Shown here piece after piece: positions 12,691-26,422 of a stretch of 64,000 bases of DNA. The translations under genes were made by a program, and so were the position numbers. The DNA is from Phycomyces nitens. Its lineage: Eukaryota > Mucoromycota > Mucoromycetes > Mucorales > Phycomycetaceae. The notes under the pieces are model-generated. The model searched no databases. It saw nothing but the letters and a program-made list of their open reading frames with translations, and was not told the DNA's origin. The stretch lies in assembly GCA_022702545.1 (NCBI GenBank), contig JAHRBC010000001.1, positions 620,001 to 684,000 on the forward strand. Direction: 5' to 3'. Numbering within the stretch: position 1 is the stretch's first letter; each line of letters opens with the position of its first letter.

Positions 12691-15600
12691 TGTTGATTGC
12701 TGTAAAGAATGTAAAGAAAGTTTAAAGGTATTGACAAAATAAGCCAAGACGGTATTTAAGGCTGATTGTTTTCATCACTTTCACATGCTGTACAAGCGTA
12801 AGAAATGAAATGGCGACATGGCAGGACCAAAATGTCAATGGCTTGTGTAACCTTGTAATATGACATGTTTGTCAATGCTATTTTCTGCTAATGAGCAGAT
12901 CACTAGCCAGATATTCATATTTTCTGTTGAAATGATTAATGAATTCTTTCAATGGGCTTGAAGGTATCTACTCGAAATTCTCCCTTGCGATTAACCCTGC
13001 CTTTTTGGCTAGAAGGCCTAGTATGAAAAAAAAACGAAAAAAAACTGTTTATTCTGTTGTCATGGAGATTAAATTTGAGTCTCATCGAGAATCCCGAGTC
13101 CGCAATGGCCTAGTTCGTCATGCCACACGTTTTATGAGTGCTTGTTCTCACATTTATTACCAGTATTACAACGTGGTATTTGTGTAAAATCTAGCAGTAA
13201 TTCGAGGATAAACTCAATTAACAATGCCCGTGTCTTTTTATTTAGTTGTTGTAGAGTAGCAAAACACATCATGTACTTTGGTCTGTAGATTAATTTTTGC
13301 CTGCCAAGCAAGCTACCCAAGCATACTCTGATTGGGCCTATCACTAGGGACCATACAATATACCCCAATGCCCAAAACTGAACAGCAATTGGAGTCAAGG
13401 ATAATAAGATATGTCCAATTTAACCCATAGACTCGTTTTGCCATGCCTGGTTTATTTTTATTGGCGTTACACCGCAAGTACACACTCTATATTTTCACAA
13501 GATTTTATAAATGATCATTAATTCTAGATTATCATCTGAAGAAAATGTGCACTGACCAAGCAAAATAATAGACATTTTTTAAAAGCAAGATCCCTTCTTT
13601 AAATATCCTCAACCCCCTTTTTAATCTGTCTCTTCCGGAAATGTCCACGAGCAGAACCTCGATCACCAGGCAAACGGCTCGTACTTGTTCTATTCGATCC
13701 AAGGAAGAATGTCTATTATTCGAAAATACTAACCCTATGCCCTGATTCTCCTTTTTCTTTTATTTCCTTCACCTCAAAAGGCTTCTGCTCAGCTTTCCCC
13801 CCTTTTTTTCTTTTTACTTTAAATCATCGGCTATTATTGATACCACCAAAAAAAAGACAAGTATGGGCTGGAATCATACTTGTTTTAGTATCTAGTGCAA
13901 GAAATAAAGGCTGATTTGTAAATATCAGGGTCAAGAATAAACGATCTCTGCATGTGTAATAACATATCGAATGCTTATAAACCAAAACACAAACCAAACT
14001 ATTATTACATATCTACCACTTGGTATTCAGATGGATAATTATTCAGGTGCCTTGTCATTCCATTCGTAGTACAAGCACAAATCTAAACATCCCACTGAAA
14101 TCCAGATCTCAGCCTGTAAAAAAAAGAATTATTATTGTTATTGTTATTCTTATTATTCTTATTCAATAAAAGTGTCTATTATGATATTGTGTTTTTAAAC
14201 AACATTTAAATATTCTCGAGCTTCTATTGTATATATAGACTTTGGTATACTTTAAATGTAGGTCTATTAAATACATGTATAGTAGAATCTTGTTAATTGC
14301 AAGTCCTTGGTCAATGTAGAATCTTTAGACTACATTTATAAGCCAAATCTGACGGATCAGGGCTACTTGAACTTTTAGCCAAACTCCAAATTAATATTGG
14401 CTCCGGATCCTTACTTGAATATAAATGACAACCTGTGGATCTATACTATCTTTAATGTTATCCACTTTCTCAAAACTAGAAACATTAGAGTAGGACAAAA
14501 CTCGGAAAACACACGATTAATACTGGTCTAGACGAACGCTATTAAAAAAAAATAGTGTACATGCTTATAAAGACAAATACATTTGGTAATATTAATATAT
14601 TATCCAAAACTCCAACTTGCACTATATTTAACTCTTCCTTTTTTTTATTTCATCAATTCTTTTGCATATATCTCATATTCGGAAAAAATAACGAGAATAA
14701 TAAAAAGGAATTAGACCGAGTGTGTGCACACACAATATGTGGTACTTTATAAAAGCCAAAGTTTACTCTAAAATATAGATCACTTAATATTTAAAGATAT
14801 ATATATAGACAAAATATGCGTAGCTATAGTTGCTTACTACAATGATATATAATCTATAATCCTTGATAATAGAGTCTCTTTGGGATTTATACATTGAGGC
14901 TCAATATATAAAATGTCTTTAAAAGTGGTTCGATTATGGCTGAATATGATGTATGTCTTTGGACTAGTATAAGAGATATTATAAAAAAATAGCAAACCCA
15001 GGTGGTACAGGCTAAAGAATTGATTGGCAGCGATAAATGCACCACAAAAGGCTATACCTTTTTTTTAGGATTCGAAAAAAAAATTAACTTTTGATGACTA
15101 GTATGTAATTAAAGATGTAATATTGACACCTGTTGTCTTTGAATGCAATTTGTTTTTCCAGATCCATGAGACCAAGAAAGACTACGAGAGCTTCACTGTA
15201 GTACTGTACTTGAATCCAAAGGCCTTGATATCCCAACTGGAATTTAGAAAGACAATTCCAAAACAATGATGCTTATCCACAAACATACTATAGAAATTGG
15301 CAAAATGCAATAGCCTTTAATAATAATAAAAAACATACTGGATACTTTTTCTTCTTCTACTTGCAATCACTCTACTTTTAATATACTCTAGTACATTTAT
15401 ATACTTGTATATACCCTAGGCAATCTCATTTCTTATCAATATTTTATTTATTTATTTTTGATTCGCTGAGAATATAGAGCTGATATATACTATAGAGTAT
15501 ATCCCACATGGCATATAGAAACCTTTCGACATTTATTGATATGTCTGGATTTTCATTTTCGTAAAGAATATTCATGGAATAAAGTGCAATGAATATCATC

Positions 15601-15858
15601 ACGAGACGATATTTGTCAAATGGAAAGTGCACTCGAATCTATTGAAAATATGCCAAGACAAAAAAAACTATAGTTATAGTCTTTATTAATACAGATTACA
15701 AGCGAATACCGGGGATTACTTGTCCACAGTGTTATAGTTGTTTTTACTATGTTGTAGAATATCCTTTTTCCAAACATTTGTGGAAGCCGTTTTATACAGT
15801 CTCATTTAAACAGTCGTGTCTTTTGTACTTTGAGATCAGATGGTGGGATATACCCAAT
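12691..15858. other. 3.2 kb AT-rich intergenic region, possible gene relics only
   Basis: Contains the promoter of the acyltransferase at its left end and the 3' flank of the Hsp70-like gene at its right. Three minus-strand ORFs have a somewhat protein-like composition (13132-13398, 15084-15266, 15444-15632) but no recognised motif, no convincing splice partners and AT-rich codons. They may be decayed gene fragments or chance. No RNA gene or transposon end was found. Confidence 0.5.
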
Positions 15859-17552
15859 TTATGACCAGGTCGCCGTTTCTTCGGTGCTGTCCTGGGCAGC
15901 AAGATATTCAAACTCTCTGTCTCCAATATTTGCTTTGACTTCAATCTTGTTCAAACCAAACCGCATGTTTATGACCAGTATGTCATATCTGGCTCCCTTT
16001 CTTTCGTCCGTTGGAGGTTTAGCGTCAAAGATGGCCACCAGATCAATCTCTTTTTCAGTAGGATACTCGGGAATAGGCTCATTGTCCTCATAGGAATATA
16101 AAGCTAATGGTGGCTTTAAGTTGAATACTTGACAATCAAACTAAACTTACATATAGCCGGAAGACTATCCTTGTTCCAGGCAATCTTTTTAGTGACCCAC
16201 GCGTCTTCTTTAACTGGTTCACCTTTATGGATATAAACATGAAACTTGTCTTTTACGTCTTGAGCGTCACTTTTGTCGGACGAGTCAGTGGGTGTCAACA
16301 GTCTGATACCATATGCATGACGTAGAATACGCTGAGTAAGTATACGCGGACTGGCACCAAACAACGCAGCTCCTTTCATCACAGACGTGGCCCCTTTTCC
16401 GATAACTTTGAAATGCTCCACTCGATCTCTAAAGGTGTCCCTAAATCGGGCTCGAAGGTACGGAGATTGTCTAAACCCTCCGGTAATGAACATGGCATCA
16501 AGTTTTTTGCCTTCAAGCTGCTTAAACTGTTCCTCGACTAATTGAACTGCTTTGTTTACTACTGGATCAAACACTTTTGTGCGAATTTCGTCTATTTTAA
16601 ACACATCCCTCTTGCTGATATTTTGGCTCCCACAAAGATAATAGTTATTAAGCTGTTTCATCCACAGCGCTCTGTCTTCTTCTTGGTCACGGCCAAATTC
16701 AATCTATAGAATGCAAGACATTCATGATTTAAAAAATATATATGTTTTCTGGATAATTTACCTTGAATTCAGTATTAAAATAATATAAAATATATCGTAT
16801 GTTTTCCTCTTCATAGTCAGGGTATCTTGTAATGCGTTTCCTCAACAGAGCTTCAAAACGAATATCCAAGGAATTTGATCCGCAATCACCACCAGTTCCA
16901 ACCGTAGCTTCTTTTAACCCTCTTGGTCCTTGTGAATCATCCTTTTCAAACGTCGCCACATTAACCGTTCCACCGCCAAGATCGCAAAGCATATAAAGAC
17001 TACCGTTGGTAAGCCCTAATTCAGGAAGCATATATTCAGCACCCAAAGCGGCTGCTACAGCCTCATCAACCACCAGTAGTTTTCCAGGCTCATCGTTTTT
17101 TGAAACAAGGCCGGCCAACATTGCCGCCTTTCTCAGGATGGCCTTTGATTCTTCGGACCAGATTGTCGGAACTGCCATACAATATATGTAGCTAAAGGGA
17201 TTTCTGGGGTCATGATGACCAATGCGTTCATGGATAGCAATACGCATTTCGCGTAGATAATCAGCAATGACTAGGATATAATGTTAGTTCCTTACTCTCA
17301 ATTATCTACATGAAAATATGTATATATAGCGTTCATTACCTTGGATTGGAGTCATGTTTGGTGGGAGTGGCAAAAGGTCTCGTTTGTCTGTGCTTGAGAG
17401 CCATAATTTGACTTTGCTCACATAGTGTCCTGAATTGGGGTTATTTTCAAATGCCTCGAGGGCAGATTCTCCATATCTATACTCTCTCTCGGCATGACTC
17501 TTGTAATATATCGTGGAAGGCATGGCCTTTTCTGCCAAAAGAGACGACCCAC

Positions 17553-17594
<42 letters not shown>

Positions 17595-17832
17595 AAAAAG
17601 TATCATGACACAATTATCTTATTGCCTTTGGCAAGAGGGTCTTTAAAAACTTACAGAGATGCATCATCTGAAACCTGGAGATTCTTTGAGTTGAGTATAA
17701 AGTAGCCTGAAAATATTGTTCCAAAATCTAGAAACACTCTTTTCAGACCCCATTGTAAAGCATTAAATAGAGACAATTATCGTTACCAATGCCAACCACC
17801 AGATTGTAGTCATTTACTGTAGCTGCAACCAT
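15859..17832 (-). CDS. Hsp70-superfamily ATPase, HSPA12-like
   Basis: Actin/Hsp70-fold ATPase of the divergent HSPA12-type group that is expanded in many fungi; substrate and role are unknown. Six exons: 17787-17832, 17655-17727, 17340-17551, 16762-17270, 16151-16703, 15859-16103, giving 545 residues. Phosphate-1 loop VVGIDFGTIFSGY is near residues 12-25 (split by intron 1), the connect motif VVDEAVAAALGAEY lies in exon 4, phosphate-2 loop LCDLGGGTVNVATF follows, and the adenosine motif MFITGGFRQSPYL is in exon 5. The classical Hsp70 peptide-binding domain and an EEVD tail are absent; the last ~80 residues are a short beta-rich end. A (TTA)n array directly precedes the exon 3 acceptor. The start is the first ATG before the phosphate loop. 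It stands alone in a gene-poor region. Confidence 0.88.
17552..17590. repeat. (TTA)n microsatellite abutting a splice acceptor
   Basis: About a dozen TTA/ATT units occupy the 3' part of intron 2 of the Hsp70-like gene. On the sense strand the repeat runs directly into the AG of exon 3 (first base 17551). Confidence 0.85.
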
Positions 17833-20800
17833 GATATACCGCTTTATAAATTCAAGACAAGAAAGAAAGAGCAAACGAACGAACAAACGAATGTATAAGC
17901 AGGAATTACTAAATAGACCTGTGGGTTCTGTTTGTTTGGTTTCTTTTAGGAAATAAATTTTAAACAGTTGTACAAACCTCTGGTGCTTAACTTTTGAGAT
18001 ACTCTACAAGGTGAGAAATGAATGGATTCTCGTTTTGCCAAAACCATCTTTGAAGCCTATTGTCCAATGTTGATTAAAAGTATCAAAATGAAAATGATAA
18101 AATAAAAATAAAAAGACATGTAAGTTGACTTTTGGATTTCAACGAATGGGGTTACACGGTGCAAATAGACGAGCAAAAATAAGATTTTATTTACTCGCCA
18201 CAAAGTGTTACGAATGATGATCAACATCATTTATATCAATAATATTCTCTATAAACTACTAGATGGTTATCGATTCAAGTCAATATTGAGAAATGGTATT
18301 ATGGCCATAAAGTGTGCATGGAATAGTGAGTAGGAATCACTAAAGAAGCTTATGCTCTTTACCACCTTTTTTTTAAAAAAAAAATACTATAGATTAAAGG
18401 GCGTTTGTGTTTCTTACAAATCGATCTACCTGATTTAAAAGCGCCTTTGACACAACGACAATAGTGTGTGAATTGGAATTGTCTGAATCAAAACAATTGT
18501 TGATTTCGCAAACCTCTGCTTGATATTGTTTTGTACCAGAATATCACCAAACGAGTGCCATTCTATATATATATATATACATGTTGGTTTGTATCAAGAT
18601 GTATAATTATATTTGTATTTTTTTTTCAAATACATTTACCTGTTGTTATCATTCTCTATAAATAACGCTGCCTTGAGAAATATTGACCAAGTGGCTAGTG
18701 CTGTCATGTGCTCTGGTGGCTAATAGTTTAATCCTAGAAGCCATGAATTGGTCCTTTTGAGAATAGTTTTGTAGTCTATAATCATAAATGCATTGTCTCA
18801 ATCTACACCATACCCTTAAAATTTATATATATATATACATATATTCTGGTTGCCATTTTTAAAAAAAAGTCTATCGATAAACTGTATTTTTACAGCATTC
18901 AGTTTTGTCTCTGCCATTAGTAGAGAAAATTATGATGTTTAGTTTACTCGATTATTTTATTTTCTATATGAGCATTCTTTACTACTTTATATTTTTGCAA
19001 GAGAATGATCTCTCTCTCTCTTTTATTTATTTATTTAGACACCGAGCTATAAACTATTCAGGGCAGTAAACCCTTTGTTAATGCTGAAAAGCGCGACTAA
19101 AAAGTTTTTTTAGAAGAAGAAAAAGAAAAAACGGGATTTCCTATGGCATACAGGGGATCTAAATATGCTTTTTAGAATACTGATTGCTTTTCAGGCACAT
19201 TAAGCTTTTTATTTATTTACCTATTGGATCAAGTATCTTTGTGCAAAGCCCATCCATGCGAAATGCACTCCTGCTTGCTGATATAATAATATTAACATGT
19301 ACATTAATGCAGAATTGATTCATTTTGCATGTCTAGTGAGATTTACTGTTTATCATAAAGTTATTAAAAGATAAAGTATGGGATTCTTCTTATTACAAAT
19401 CTCGATAATTAGACAGATTCTTTTTTTAATTTTTTTTTTTTGCAAAGGTTATATTTCTGTAGAATATACTTTATATATTCTCCTTGCTGTGACCAGAATA
19501 CACAAAACTAAATCCTTTATTAAAACGTCGACGAGTGCCTGGAAAAAGGTGGGTCCACAGGAACTACCAGTTTTTTGGTTTTACCAGCTTTTGGTTTTTA
19601 CCAGCTTTTAGACCTCTTGAGTCTTGTATAAATCTCTTTAAATAATTAAAAATGATAATTAAGCTCTCCAGTGTCATGATCACCACTACATATCATGTAG
19701 AGAGTGTCATTTATGTGTCTTTTTATTCAGGGATACATAAACATGCAAGCCATCTAACACAGCCTCATCGATACTCGACTACATTTTATCCCTATATATA
19801 TATTTTTATAATACAGCCAATATTATAGTCTCTGTTATTCTTAGTTCTCTAGACCTCCCCCGGAACTGCCATTCAAACTTTGCCCTTTGAACTATTCCAA
19901 TAACATTTGATATGATAGATAAGGATATACATATATGCATATATACATATATTTATATATATACTGTTTATATTAAATATATATTAAATATATATACAAG
20001 TTTAAATAGTTGGATATATAGTTCGGGTATAGGATTAACAAGTATAGCCATGTCTGAATGTAAATATTTTCCAACTCTTACATTGGACTCTGATATCAAA
20101 TTATCAAGGCAAAAGGTTTTTGTCAATGATCCAATCACGGTTTAAACCTTTGTAAAGACACTTGGAAAGTATGTATAAAACCAAAAGGACTCCTGAGCTG
20201 TATGAGGTTGGGCTCACTGAAAATAGCAATAAACTCGCATGGTTACAAAAGATAATATGTGCCCATTAAAGCTCGGAATGCACATTTCTATAGTAGATCA
20301 ATAATGAATCGAGTTTTTTTGTTTTAATTATAATAATGCTTTTATAGGTACACGGGTTCATATTATTACTGCAAATATCTTGAATCGGGTTGTAATTTCT
20401 GTATGAGCAATTTATTTTACAGAGACAAGGCCGATTTGGATTATATGATCCAGTTGAACTACCTTTGCACACACACATAAATATATTGGCTTTGCATACA
20501 ATCTAATAATAATAAGAAGGTCCTAAAAAACCCTTGATCTTTTTTAGGAATATCCCGGTGCAGAATATTGGAAAGCAAGGTAGGACTAATGGCCCTCAAT
20601 AGCACCTTTGCTTGCCGAAATATATATTAAAAGGTAATAAATCCTTGCCACCAAAAATGATCTCAAAGCACCTTTTTGTGTGTGTATGTGTGTGTGTGCT
20701 CAAATGCGCTCCATGTCTGAGACACTTTAGAAATCTTGCCAATTTTATTTTTTATTGTCCTGCGGCTAAAAGAAACAGAAAAAACACAGAAAAAGAAAAA

Positions 20801-23800
20801 CTTTCTGATTAGTATTTTAAAATGGCGTTTATAAATACCATTATTTTATAGAAAAAAATAGTGAGGGTTTATACTCCTTGGTTGTATATATAAAAGAGAA
20901 AGAGTTATCTGTATATTATGTGTACCAATAAAATAAAATAATAAAAGTATAAAAATTACACAAGCTGAGATTCCCCGTTGCAGCATAATGTGGTACACGC
21001 ATAAAGTGACGAAATTGATATTCTTTTTTTTGTTGTATTTGAAAGTAAAATAAAATTGAAACAAATCCAAATAATTTGCTATTATAATCTCTTTTATTAT
21101 TATTTGGGATTTTGGAATATTTCTCATTGTTGGAATGTACTTTGGATTAGGGTGGATATACAACACTATGCTTCTTTTAGGAGAAAGCTTCTCAATTGTT
21201 TAAGGACTATAGCTTGCTCGTGTAGATAAAACCTGGTCTTCTTTTTGTATTTAATGTATCATGTATCATATCATTAGGTGACTCATTCTAGCAAATACAA
21301 GAAAATTTCCCTGTCCATTTCTCGGCTCCTCTGGTAGGACTAGAAATGGCTATATTTCAGAGCTTTGGCTCCTGTTTTACAAGGCACATGTTTTCAAGAC
21401 ATAATATATTTCCTATTACTTGACAGGTACACCCGATGAGGTTCCTGAATATCAATGCGCGTGGATAACAAACAGAAATGTATCGAGGTTACATGGCTTG
21501 GGCTTATCTCGAGATATACATATATATAAAAATAAAGTACCTTTTTTGTTTCAATTGAGTTGTGTAATGATAAAGAAATCGCTAGTGAATATATACTAGA
21601 CAATTGTGGCTGTTACAATAGAACACTGATACTTCCAAAGAATTTGATCATGTACAACTTGCAATGTATAAAAAAAGCTTATCTTATAAAAAGACCAAAT
21701 TTGAATGAATGATACACGTTCAGGCTCAATATGAGCACTGGAAATCAAGCCATGTGCACCCGGGTTTCCTTTGTATTTTCTTGGCTCTAGAGCATTCCTC
21801 AGCATTTGCGGGGAAATATTAAATATGGAATGTCCTCTCTTTTCTTTTAATATATATAAAAATTAGATATCCATGCCCTATGAGTTTCAAAATAACATAA
21901 AATAAAAGAGTGATCGGCAAGGACGCCCTTTTTTCTTTGCAAGGGCTTAAAGAGCAATGGTCCAAGATATTTCATGACACACGTGTAGACAAACTGTGTG
22001 CCAGGCTGTCTTGGCCACCTAAAGAGTAATGAACGATTGCAAAATAGGTGGCATGGTTGATTGCTTGTAAAGAACATGCTTGATGTTTACACAAAGCTAA
22101 ATTGTACTTAGCATTTGCGACTATTATCTTGTCGTGGATTCTGTAGGACAATAATGGCATAATTGCCGTTCTGATAATGATGATGTCGCAATATATAGAA
22201 AACCATGACTTGTGAGTTACACTTGATGATATATAGAGTTGTACAGTCTCAGATATTTGGTCTTGTTTTGATGATAATTAGATATTGGCTCTCGAGATAA
22301 TCATTTACATCTAATACAATCTGCTGATAATTGGAGCTTCTCTTTTTCTTTTATCTTTGGTGCTGGTCCTATTTGATTAGAATCATCTGCACCATTAAGA
22401 GGTATGAGAGATTAGATGGTCTGTATTATCTGAGTCAATTCCCCTTGCTTATCTTTTGAGGGCATATAAACCATGTGGCTTCGATTCCTTGAATCGTCGT
22501 CAGTGGTAATGGTCATTGCTCAAACACTTGCACTACCTTGAATAAATAAATATACATGTATACATATTTTATATATATACATATTTTATATCTTTCGATC
22601 CGAATGTTTGGCAAGAAATTGGTATCAAGAATATACACACCTGTTGTGTTTAATAAAGTCACCTTAGGTACAATGAGACCTATAAATAATGATCAATGCT
22701 GCTCTACTGACAGACTCGAATCCTTTTTGTGATTTGCAAGATGAGCAAATTAAAACAATGTTAAATTAAAACAATACGAGTATATTTGTCGAATATTGCC
22801 TCACCAACTTACTGGATAGTCTAAAAATAAATAAATAGAGAGAGTGTTTTCTAAAACAATTGTTGCCATGGAGCTCAAGGCTATTATGGCATTTGGCCAT
22901 GGTACGCGAAAGAGTACAAAAAGGGCACTCTTTGGCCTGTAACCAGGCTTCTATATTTAAATGAATTAATATAATTTGTTATTATATCAAAGCAAGGTTT
23001 TTTTGGAAGAAACAAGAGATCCTCCGTCAGGTGCACAATACAACCACCATGCTTCTAAAACTGGCTTATCTATGAGTAACCAGAACACCATTGGCTGATC
23101 GTCTAGTCGGCGCACAGTACACCTGGACACAGCTTTATGTATCTTATCAAGTATTCTGGAGATTTTATTGGGTGATCACGATCTTTTTTCTTCCTTTCTT
23201 TGGAACATCCAGACAAAAGGAATAACAAACAAAACAAAACAAAACAAAACAAAAAAAAGATGTATTATAAAATAATTAGGTTGCGTCACAATCCCTAGTC
23301 AATACATGAGTGCTGTTGAGAAATATGGTAGAGAATATATTTTTATATATTATATATATGTGTCTAATTTTTATAATAATAATACGAATCTGGCATCAGC
23401 CATGATGTTCCTTGTTATCACTATATCTTGTGCTCACAAGACAAAGTCTGTAATCTTGGACCAATCAAAAGGCCAAAGTAACCTTTGATCGGATGAATAG
23501 CCAAACACCGACAAGGTGATTGATTGCTTTCAAGTGAATGATTGGTAGGATAAGAATGTTGGCTGGTTGAGAGTATATTTTGGATGAACAGAAAGCTTGT
23601 GAAATCATGGTACAAAGACATTGTGCCATGATGCACTCAAGTTTTGGCTTAAAGTTCCGCACTCTATACATTTCTACCAGCCAGACCTCTGGCACAATAA
23701 AACAAAAGGATGGGTTGAATACAATAAAAATAATAATTTTAAATACATAATTAAATAATTAAATAATTAAATAAATAAAGCCAGCAATGTCCATCCGGCT

Positions 23801-24035
23801 TCTCATTATATGTATATATATGTATATAAAAATATTTATTTAAAAAATATATATATATATATATATATAAATATATTATATATATATAAATACTTCCGCT
23901 TCTCGAATCTCGGGTCAAACAACATAAAAAGAGATCCACACGCTATTTTATTTTATTTTTTTAAAGAATTATATAATCTTCTTCCTCTTTCTCTTACATT
24001 AAGCTTGCAATTCTATATCCATCTATATATATTTA
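17833..24035. other. 6.2 kb AT-rich gene-poor region
   Basis: The largest gene-free stretch, between two divergently transcribed genes (Hsp70-like, minus; GATA factor, plus). ORFs are at most about 106 codons and biased to AT codons; several near 19912-20145 and 23751-24085 are translated TA-dinucleotide runs. Features seen: an (AAAAC)n tract at 23229-23253, an ATTAAATA tandem at about 23740-23775, and long (TA)n at 23840-23895. A CT-rich run at 23978-23998 just before the GATA gene may be its leader or promoter. No RNA gene, terminal inverted repeat or transposase was recognised. Confidence 0.55.
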
Positions 24036-25373
24036 ATGACAGACGGGGATTATATGCTTGGATACCCTTCAGAGAGATTCTTTGACAAGGAACAACTTGT
24101 ACAAATGCTGAGTGATGCCTGCAGATCCAACCACCCCCTTTCACCCACATCTGATGCACAGACAGCCTTTAGCAGTTTTCCTTCCCCAACATCATCAGCC
24201 GGATCTCTCAACAATAGCCCCACTCTCTCAACAATCAACCCAATCCATATTCATACCACTGCTACTGGCACTGGCACTGCTACTGCCACTGCCTATAATT
24301 ACGCCTATCAGTCTCAGTCTCAGCGCACCGAGCATCCAGAATCATTCGACCAATATGTTCAATTTGAAGATGATTCCCTGACTTCCAATGACTCACCAAA
24401 TGTACCCGAATCTCTAAAAGACAAATCCAAACCATTCACCCATGATTTCAAACCCTCATCAGACCCCACCGTACGCCAACAGGAATGCTTCAATTGCCAC
24501 GTTACCAAGACACCTCTCTGGCGCCGTACTCCTGACCGTGCTCATTCTCTCTGCAATGCTTGTGGTCTATACTACAAGCAATATGGCAACCATCGTCCCC
24601 TTCATGTCCGCCAAAAACAGGCTTCTCAATCCAACAAACCCTCTCCCATTCCATCACCACCGTCTGTGCCCAAAGTAGCTGGCCCTACTTCCCCTCAATC
24701 TCCACCTGCTGCCATCCACATCTCCCACTCCCCAACCCTCGATTTCGCTGCCACCCCGGCCCATTCATTCAATCCCCTGGTCATCTCTCGTCTCGAGATC
24801 CCATCCGAACTTCCACCAGACTCTCCCTCCCAAAGATGCTCCAACTGTCTTCAGACCAACACTCCACTCTGGCGCAAGAACGACCGGGGGGAATCGGTGT
24901 GCAATGCGTGCGGCCTATACGCCAAACTCCATCACCGCGACAGACCAGCCACAATGCGCAAGCCAACCATCCAAAAGCGCCGGCGGGGCTGTTCAGTCGA
25001 GACCTTTCAGCAGCGAGAGGACCAGATTCACCACAGACCAGCAAAGAGACAAAACATCACAAGCTCTGAGAATTCTGAAGTCATGGAAAATACCCAAGTG
25101 CCCTTGACACTCCCACTGGGATACCCTGTGTCTAAATTTGTAACCGAACCCTTGCCAACTCCACCCCTCCTCTTCACTCCTGCCATTTCACCCATTGTCT
25201 CGACCGGCAAGACCTGGAATGAGTTTGATGACAGCCGGTTCACATCTCTCCTCAGCCGAATGAACCTTGGCCAGATGCACGGTTTTCTCGGTATGCTCGA
25301 GCGCCGATGCGAGATCCTTCGATCGATCCTTTATACTCCAGAACAACAACAGCAAGAAGAACATGAATGTTGA
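24036..25373 (+). CDS. GATA-type transcription factor with two zinc fingers
   Basis: Intronless gene for a 445-residue nuclear DNA-binding protein. Finger 1 (about residues 152-190) is C-x2-C-x18-C-x2-C with TPLWRRTP, and finger 2 (about 268-305) is C-x2-C-x17-C-x2-C with TPLWRKND. Each is followed by a basic tail, the second ending in KRRRG. The fingers are about 80 residues apart, joined by a Pro/Ser-rich linker without cysteines. Two-fingered fungal GATA factors of the siderophore-repressor (Sre/Urbs1) type carry a Cys-rich iron-sensing segment in that position; it is missing here, so I do not assign that function. The N-terminal third is Ser/Thr/Pro-rich with a GTATAT-coded Thr-Ala repeat (TATGTGTATAT), and the C-terminus is Gln/Glu-rich (EQQQQEEHE). 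The start at 24036 ([15 protein letters not shown]) is the first in-frame ATG after a CT-rich leader. Confidence 0.93.
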   Translation: MTDGDYMLGYPSERFFDKEQLVQMLSDACRSNHPLSPTSDAQTAFSSFPSPTSSAGSLNNSPTLSTINPIHIHTTATGTGTATATAYNYAYQSQSQRTEHPESFDQYVQFEDDSLTSNDSPNVPESLKDKSKPFTHDFKPSSDPTVRQQECFNCHVTKTPLWRRTPDRAHSLCNACGLYYKQYGNHRPLHVRQKQASQSNKPSPIPSPPSVPKVAGPTSPQSPPAAIHISHSPTLDFAATPAHSFNPLVISRLEIPSELPPDSPSQRCSNCLQTNTPLWRKNDRGESVCNACGLYAKLHHRDRPATMRKPTIQKRRRGCSVETFQQREDQIHHRPAKRQNITSSENSEVMENTQVPLTLPLGYPVSKFVTEPLPTPPLLFTPAISPIVSTGKTWNEFDDSRFTSLLSRMNLGQMHGFLGMLERRCEILRSILYTPEQQQQEEHEC

Positions 25374-26422
25374 ATGCACATGCCCTATACTATTTTTTTA
25401 CTCCTTTTTGTCTTTATGTCTATATAACTTTTTTTTCTTTTTCCCTTGTATTTCTCCCGTCGACCGGGAGGAAGAAAAAAAACCGAACGTCGCTTATGTT
25501 CCATGTCTCCCTAAAAATTTTTCTTCTTTCTTTTCTTTCTTTTTAATGTACACCATCTCTTTTTTTGATTTTGATTTTGATTTGTTTCTTTCCACCTTCG
25601 TGTCCTATAGCCTTTTTATTCTTTACATATTAAATACTACAAACTAAAATGCAATGCAATGCAACTGCTACATTTTTATTATCATTTATAGATATACACT
25701 ACACATTCCTATGTTTAAGAAATAAAATAAATATAAAAAAGTTTCTCTCTCACTCTACATATACAAAAAAAATTCCAATGATAGTAGTCTCAAGAGTCAG
25801 TAGTAGTAGTAGTAGTAGTAGTAAGTCTCTCCTGGAAAGTTTGCTAACCCACTTATCAAATCTTCATGTGCTAAAATAATCGTGAAACCTCGAGCCTATT
25901 TAGTCTAATCTAATCTATTAAAATACACAGCTAAGTTTTGTTTGTGTGCTATTTAAATAGAGTTTCTTGTGTGTGTGTTTTGTGACAGGATCATAGAGTT
26001 ATACAATGAAACACATTCACATTTTTTGTCCCGAGATTTTTGGTTTTCGTAAAGATATATAGATATATTTGTATATGTATATATATTTTGTAAAAATATT
26101 TGTTGATATATATTTTTTTCTAAATTGTAAAAATAATAGTAATAATAATAAAAATAAAAAATAGTAATAAAAAATAATAATAATAGGAATAATAGGAATA
26201 ACAGAAAGGTTGTAAATCGATTATTTTAATTCAATTATTTTTATATGTAAGTGAGATTTATTTTATGTAAGTGAAAGAGAATCTTTGTAAAGAGAATAAT
26301 AATAAAAAAAAAGATAAGAGCAAGTGTGAGAGAGTTTGTGTGATGGCGCGCGCAAACGAGAGATAAATAGAGAGAGAGTTATGTGCGCGCCAGAGAGAGA
26401 GAGAGAAAACAAAAATAGTACT
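25374..26422. other. Convergent 3' region between GATA factor and PMA1, microsatellite-rich
   Basis: Both flanking genes end here, so the 1.05 kb should hold two 3' UTRs and terminators. It contains an (AGT)n array at 25798-25824, AATA-rich repeats at 26125-26190, GA repeats near PMA1 (about 26366-26406) and a GC-rich hairpin (listed separately). The ORFs at 25267-25647 and 25649-25879 are pyrimidine- or repeat-driven and not credible genes. Confidence 0.6.
26344..26392. terminator. GC-rich hairpin downstream of PMA1
   Basis: Arms TGGCGCGCGC (26344-26353) and GTGCGCGCCA (26383-26392) are complementary over nine pairs plus one G-T wobble, with a 29-base purine-rich loop. It lies about 30-80 bases past the PMA1 stop on the sense strand, in otherwise AT-rich DNA. 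A role in 3'-end formation or mRNA stability is inference. Confidence 0.4.

Noticed and set aside
13132..13398. 88-codon minus-strand ORF with protein-like composition
   Set aside because: No motif, no splice partners and isolated in AT-rich DNA; at most a relic.
15084..15632. Two minus-strand ORFs (15084-15266, 15444-15632) resembling gene fragments
   Set aside because: They cannot be joined by credible splice sites and match no known motif; noted only as possible decay products.
23751..24085. ORFs full of Ile and Tyr around 23751-24085
   Set aside because: They are translated TA-dinucleotide repeats; the real gene begins at 24036 in another context.
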